This document shows, piece after piece, positions 61,018 to 64,000 of a stretch of 64,000 bases of DNA. Every line of letters begins with the position of its first letter. Positions within the stretch are counted from its first letter, which is position 1. This stretch comes from JAGVSR01 sp963742405 (lineage in GTDB: Bacteria; Pseudomonadota; Alphaproteobacteria; Rhizobiales; Hyphomicrobiaceae): the NCBI GenBank assembly GCA_963742405.1, contig CAVUMB010000007.1, forward strand, positions 682,001-746,000, written 5' to 3'. The notes beneath the pieces were generated by a model that saw only the letters and a program-made list of their open reading frames with translations, was not told where the DNA came from and made no database searches. The position numbers and the translations under genes are program-made.

Positions 61018-61554
61018 ATGATCGCTCTTCGCTCTGTCGCATCTGCTGCCTGCCTGGTCATTGGTCTGTCGTTGACTGGGCCCGCCGCTGCTGATTTCGA
61101 CCCGCCGGTAAAGAAAAAAGTCGATTGCACCAAGCCCGAGAACAAGGACAGAGCCGCCTGCAAGCCCAAGCACGGCGCGGCCAGTGACGATGAAATCTAT
61201 AATGCCGGCTACTGGATGGCGCGCCAGGGCCAGTATTCTCAGGCGCTGGCCGTATTCAAAATGGCCGCAGATCAGAACGATCCCCGCATTTTGACCGGTG
61301 TTGGCTTTGCGACCCGCAAACTCGGCAACGTTGACGCGGCGTTCGATTATTATGGCCGGGCACTGGCTCGTGACCCGAACCTTGTACTGACGCGAGCCTA
61401 TCTCGGCGAAGCCTACATTCAAAAGGGCGACATCGCGTCGGCCGAGGGCCAATTGCGCGAGATCGCCGCCCGCTGTGGCACCGCATGCGAGGCCTATGCG
61501 CAGCTTTCGCGGAATATCGCCATCTACAAGGCGGCGGGTATGGTCAAGGGGTGA
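61018..61554 (+). CDS. secreted TPR protein (copy 1)
   Basis: A 178-residue exported protein: signal peptide (MIALRSVASAACLVIGLSLT, cleavage near PAAA-DFDPP), a Lys/Cys/Pro-rich link (KKKVDCTKPENKDRAACKPK) and TPR-like helices (DEIYNAGYWMARQGQYSQAL; DAAFDYYGRALARDPNLVLT; REIAARCGTACEAYAQL). It has no clear partner; its closest visible relative is the next gene. The earlier in-frame sequence from 60895 has no start context. Two Cys in the C-terminal helix may form a disulfide. Confidence 0.75.
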   Translation: MIALRSVASAACLVIGLSLTGPAAADFDPPVKKKVDCTKPENKDRAACKPKHGAASDDEIYNAGYWMARQGQYSQALAVFKMAADQNDPRILTGVGFATRKLGNVDAAFDYYGRALARDPNLVLTRAYLGEAYIQKGDIASAEGQLREIAARCGTACEAYAQLSRNIAIYKAAGMVKG

Positions 61555-61677
61555 TCGCGTCGATTGAACGTCTGCCAATTGCGGCAAAGCACCCCTTGGC
61601 TCGGCATCTCGGCTGAGGCACAGTCGACCCTGGAAACACCCGGGGTCGATCGGCCTTGCGGGCATGGGAGACGGCTG

Positions 61678-62223
61678 ATGCTATCGTCGATTTGGGTGCG
61701 CGTTCTGGTCGGTGCCGTACTCGCAGTGAACCTCTCTGCGGCGGCTACCGCCGATGACCGCACCTTTTCCAAGGATGTCGGACCCGCGAACGCCGGCTGT
61801 GACGTGCAAAGCAAGGGCTCGCCGGCCTGGCAGGCTTGTGTCGGCGCCGCTCGCGCGGACATGTCCGACGACGAACTCTTTTATGCCGGCTATTGGCTCG
61901 CTAAAAACGGCCGCTACGCCGAGGCGCTCACCTATCTGAACTTGGCTCGAACGCGCGACGCCCGCGTCCTGACCTACGTCGGCTTCGCCACGCGCAAGCT
62001 GGGAGACGTCGACAAGGCGCTGCCTTTCTACGCTGCAGCACTTGCTCAGGACCCCAACTTCGTTGTTGCCCGCGCTTACCTCGGCGAAGCCTATCTGACT
62101 AAAAAAGAACCGGATCGGGCAAAAGCCGAACTCGCGGAGATCGCGACGCGCTGCGGGACCAACTGTCCCGCCTACGTCGATCTCGACCGTCACATCGCGG
62201 CCTATCTAACGGCCAAGGGGTGA
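61678..62223 (+). CDS. secreted TPR protein (copy 2, paralogue of the preceding gene)
   Basis: A 181-residue protein with the same plan as its neighbour: signal peptide (LSSIWVRVLVGAVLAVNLSA), Cys-containing linker and near-parallel TPR segments (DELFYAGYWLAKNGRYAEAL; GDVDKALPFYAAALAQDPNF; LAEIATRCGTNCPAYVDL). It shares shared blocks VGFATRKLG and RAYLGEAY with copy 1, marking a local duplication. It is 123 bases after copy 1 and 37 before the MFS gene. Confidence 0.75.
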   Translation: MLSSIWVRVLVGAVLAVNLSAAATADDRTFSKDVGPANAGCDVQSKGSPAWQACVGAARADMSDDELFYAGYWLAKNGRYAEALTYLNLARTRDARVLTYVGFATRKLGDVDKALPFYAAALAQDPNFVVARAYLGEAYLTKKEPDRAKAELAEIATRCGTNCPAYVDLDRHIAAYLTAKG

Positions 62224-62260
62224 GGCCGCGACTGTCGGACGGGATGAAGCGAAACACGGC

Positions 62261-63559
62261 ATGAGCCCGTCTGCATCCGCCGAAACTGAGGCGAGCCACA
62301 TCGGGCCGATGGTCACCATCGGTGTCTTGTTTTTTATTTTTGGCTTTGTCACGTGGCTGAACGGCCCGTTGATCACATTCGTCAAGCTGGCTTTCAGCTT
62401 GGACGACATCAACGCCTTCCTCGTGCCGATGGCGTTCTATTTATCCTATTTCTTTCTCGCGCTGCCTTCGTCCGCGGTTCTCCGCGCAACGGGCATGAAG
62501 CGCGGCATGGCGCTTGGCCTCTTCGTCATGGCGATCGGCGCGGCGCTGTTCGGTCACTACACGACCGCGCGGATCTATACCGGCGCTTTGGCGGGGCTCT
62601 TTGTCATCGGCACAGGGCTCGCCCTGTTGCAGACCGCCGCCAATCCTTACGTCAGCATACTGGGCCCGATCGGTAGCGCCGCCCGGCGCATCGCCATCAT
62701 GGGGATTTGCAACAAGTTTGCCGGTCTCCTCGCGCCACTCGTCTTCGGCGCTCTTGTTCTGCATGGCCTCGACGATTTTGCCGCCCGCGTTGAAGCCGCG
62801 CCGACGCCTGAAGCCCGCGCCGTTCTCCTCGATGCCTTTGCCGCGACGGTCTATGCGCCTTATATGGCAATGGCCGTTTTGTTGGCACTCCTCGGCGTGA
62901 CGGTCCTGCGCTCGCGTCTGCCCGATCTCACGTCGGCGACGGTCAATGCGCATGGTAGCGGGGACGAGAAAAGCCTTCGCGCCCAGCCGCACTTGTGGCT
63001 CGGCGTCATCAGCATCTTTGTGTATGTTGGCGTGGAGGTCATGGCCGCCGACGCGATCGGAGTTTACGGCCAGGGCTTCGGCCTGCCGCTCGACAGCGTA
63101 CGCTTGTTCACGTCCTACACCTTGGCCGCGATGCTCGCCGGCTACATCGCTGGCCTCGTGCTCATTCCAAATTATGTTTCGCAAGAGCGCTACCTCGCCA
63201 TCTCTGCCGCGCTCGGTGTCGCCCTTTGCCTGGGCGCCTACGCGACGAGCGGCATCATATCCGTCGCTTTCATTGCCGCGCTCGGCTTTGCCAACGCGAT
63301 GATGTGGCCAGCGATCTTTCCGCTTGCGATTCGCGGACTGGGTGCCAAGACCGAAACCGGGTCCGCGCTCCTGATTATGGCCGTCGTGGGCGGCGCCATT
63401 ATGCCGTGGCTGTTCGCAGTCTTGAAAAGTCAGATCGACTTTCAACTCGCCTATGCCGTGCTCGCTATCCCGAGTTACCTCTTTCTCTTGCATTTTGGCC
63501 TCAGTGGCCACCGCATCGCGAGCGCCCCGCAACGTGCACGCTCGAGCGAATTGAGATAA
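62261..63559 (+). CDS. MFS sugar transporter, FucP/GluP type
   Basis: A 432-residue, 12-helix transporter. It opens GPMVTIGVLFFIFGFVTWLN with GPLITFVKLAFSLDD and continues FYLSYFFLALPSSAVLRATG, AALFGHYTTARIYTGALAG, LALLQTAANPYVSILGP and NKFAGLLAPLVFGALV. These are typical of FucP/GluP-type symporters for fucose, glucose or galactose. The QTAANPYVSILGP segment is family-diagnostic. The substrate is not determined. The following TetR-type regulator may control it. Confidence 0.92.
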   Translation: MSPSASAETEASHIGPMVTIGVLFFIFGFVTWLNGPLITFVKLAFSLDDINAFLVPMAFYLSYFFLALPSSAVLRATGMKRGMALGLFVMAIGAALFGHYTTARIYTGALAGLFVIGTGLALLQTAANPYVSILGPIGSAARRIAIMGICNKFAGLLAPLVFGALVLHGLDDFAARVEAAPTPEARAVLLDAFAATVYAPYMAMAVLLALLGVTVLRSRLPDLTSATVNAHGSGDEKSLRAQPHLWLGVISIFVYVGVEVMAADAIGVYGQGFGLPLDSVRLFTSYTLAAMLAGYIAGLVLIPNYVSQERYLAISAALGVALCLGAYATSGIISVAFIAALGFANAMMWPAIFPLAIRGLGAKTETGSALLIMAVVGGAIMPWLFAVLKSQIDFQLAYAVLAIPSYLFLLHFGLSGHRIASAPQRARSSELR

Positions 63560-63585
63560 AAGCCGCCCATGATGCGGATCCCGAC

Positions 63586-64000
63586 ATGACCTGGGGCAAG
63601 GGCGACGATACCGGCGCCAAACGCGCCTACCATCACGGCAACCTCCGGGAAGCCCTGATCAAGGCTGCGCTCGACCTTATTTCGCAGAAGGGGCCGGCCG
63701 GTTTTACGTTCGCCGAAGCCGCCCGTGCCGCAGGCGTATCTCCGGCCGCGCCCTACCGTCATTTCCGCGACCGCGATGCGTTGCTCGCCGACATCGCCCG
63801 CCAAGGCTTCCAGGCGTTTGCCCGCGCGCTTGAAAGCGCATGGGGTGCCGGCAAACCCAATGTCCGCGTCGCCTTCGAGCGCGTCGGTCGCGCCTACCTG
63901 CATTTCGCGCGAACCGAGCCGGCTTACTTCGCCGCCATGTTCGAGAGCGGTTTATGCGGCGCCGATTACCCAGAAATGGCACTTGAGGGCGAGCGCGCCT
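63586..64000 (+). CDS. TetR-family transcriptional regulator (3' end outside window)
   Basis: The frame runs to the window edge, 138 codons visible. The N-terminal helix-turn-helix is typical: GNLREALIKAALDLISQKGP, then FAEAARAAGVSPAAPYRHFR with the YRHF recognition helix. The ligand domain starts ARALESAWGAGKPNVRVAFE and includes RVGRAYLHFARTEPAYFAAMF. It begins 26 bases after the MFS gene. Control of that transporter is inferred from position. Confidence 0.9.
   Translation, partial: MTWGKGDDTGAKRAYHHGNLREALIKAALDLISQKGPAGFTFAEAARAAGVSPAAPYRHFRDRDALLADIARQGFQAFARALESAWGAGKPNVRVAFERVGRAYLHFARTEPAYFAAMFESGLCGADYPEMALEGERA

Noticed and set aside
62441..63532. 363-codon minus-strand frame
   Set aside because: Antisense shadow of the MFS transporter with a charged, repetitive product typical of reversed GC-rich coding DNA.

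Overview
The window is an alphaproteobacterial chromosome segment, most probably from the Hyphomicrobiales (rhizobial group). The evidence is gene content and order: aroA-cmk-rpsA-sppA-ihfB-lapA-like-trpF-trpB-trpA-accD-folC on the plus strand, then chvI-chvG-hprK-EIIA-HPr ... ahcY-divL-tsaE/amgK-murU-addB-addA-trxA on the minus strand, with hugZ-like and pckA beyond. All of this is housekeeping or signalling DNA with long intact, high-GC reading frames. No ribosomal RNA, insertion sequence or CRISPR array was seen.

Region 1 (1 to about 8.2 kb) is a degraded integrative element sitting against the 3' end of a tRNA-Ala(GGC) gene (8210-8285, minus strand). It holds a tyrosine integrase next to the tRNA, small DNA-binding and hypothetical genes, a phage-type family-A DNA polymerase, a serine resolvase with repeats upstream, and at the left edge the membrane-anchor end of a YadA-like trimeric autotransporter. 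Nearly every long gene here is broken by single-base indels while its motifs stay readable; I count about 17. That means either a recently dead element or poor local sequence.

Region 2 (8.4-25.2 kb) is a core block: EPSP synthase, envelope and regulatory genes (SPOR protein, response regulator, transglutaminase-like protein), cytidylate kinase, ribosomal protein S1, signal peptide peptidase, IHF beta, the trpFBA genes, accD and folC. Region 3 (25.2-45.8 kb) is the rhizobial signalling and repair block: thioredoxin, AddAB, a TsaE-AmgK fusion with a MurU-like partner (peptidoglycan sugar recycling), the cell-cycle pseudokinase DivL (Tyr replaces the phospho-accepting His), AhcY with a probable operator and structured leader, the PTS-Ntr branch (HPr, EIIA, HprK), ChvG-ChvI, a HugZ-like protein and PEP carboxykinase. 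Four genes here and just beyond (addA, murU-like, divL, a desaturase) each carry one frameshift in otherwise conserved sequence.

Region 4 (45.9-64 kb) is more accessory: a diacylglycerol-kinase-like protein, a fatty acid desaturase, a three-unit DUF2541-like secreted protein, a Dld-type FAD oxidoreductase, and the most interesting locus of the window. That locus (51.9-59.5 kb) is a type I secretion cassette: a 1069-residue RTX/cadherin-like protein with a duplicated internal module, an ABC exporter with Walker A and B but no recognisable LSGGQ signature or H-loop His, a short membrane-fusion protein, a membrane-anchored polysaccharide-lyase-14-like protein, and a small membrane protein, closed by a strong terminator. 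It is followed by a degenerate SNase-like membrane protein, two tandem TPR paralogues, a FucP/GluP-type sugar transporter and the start of a TetR-type regulator.
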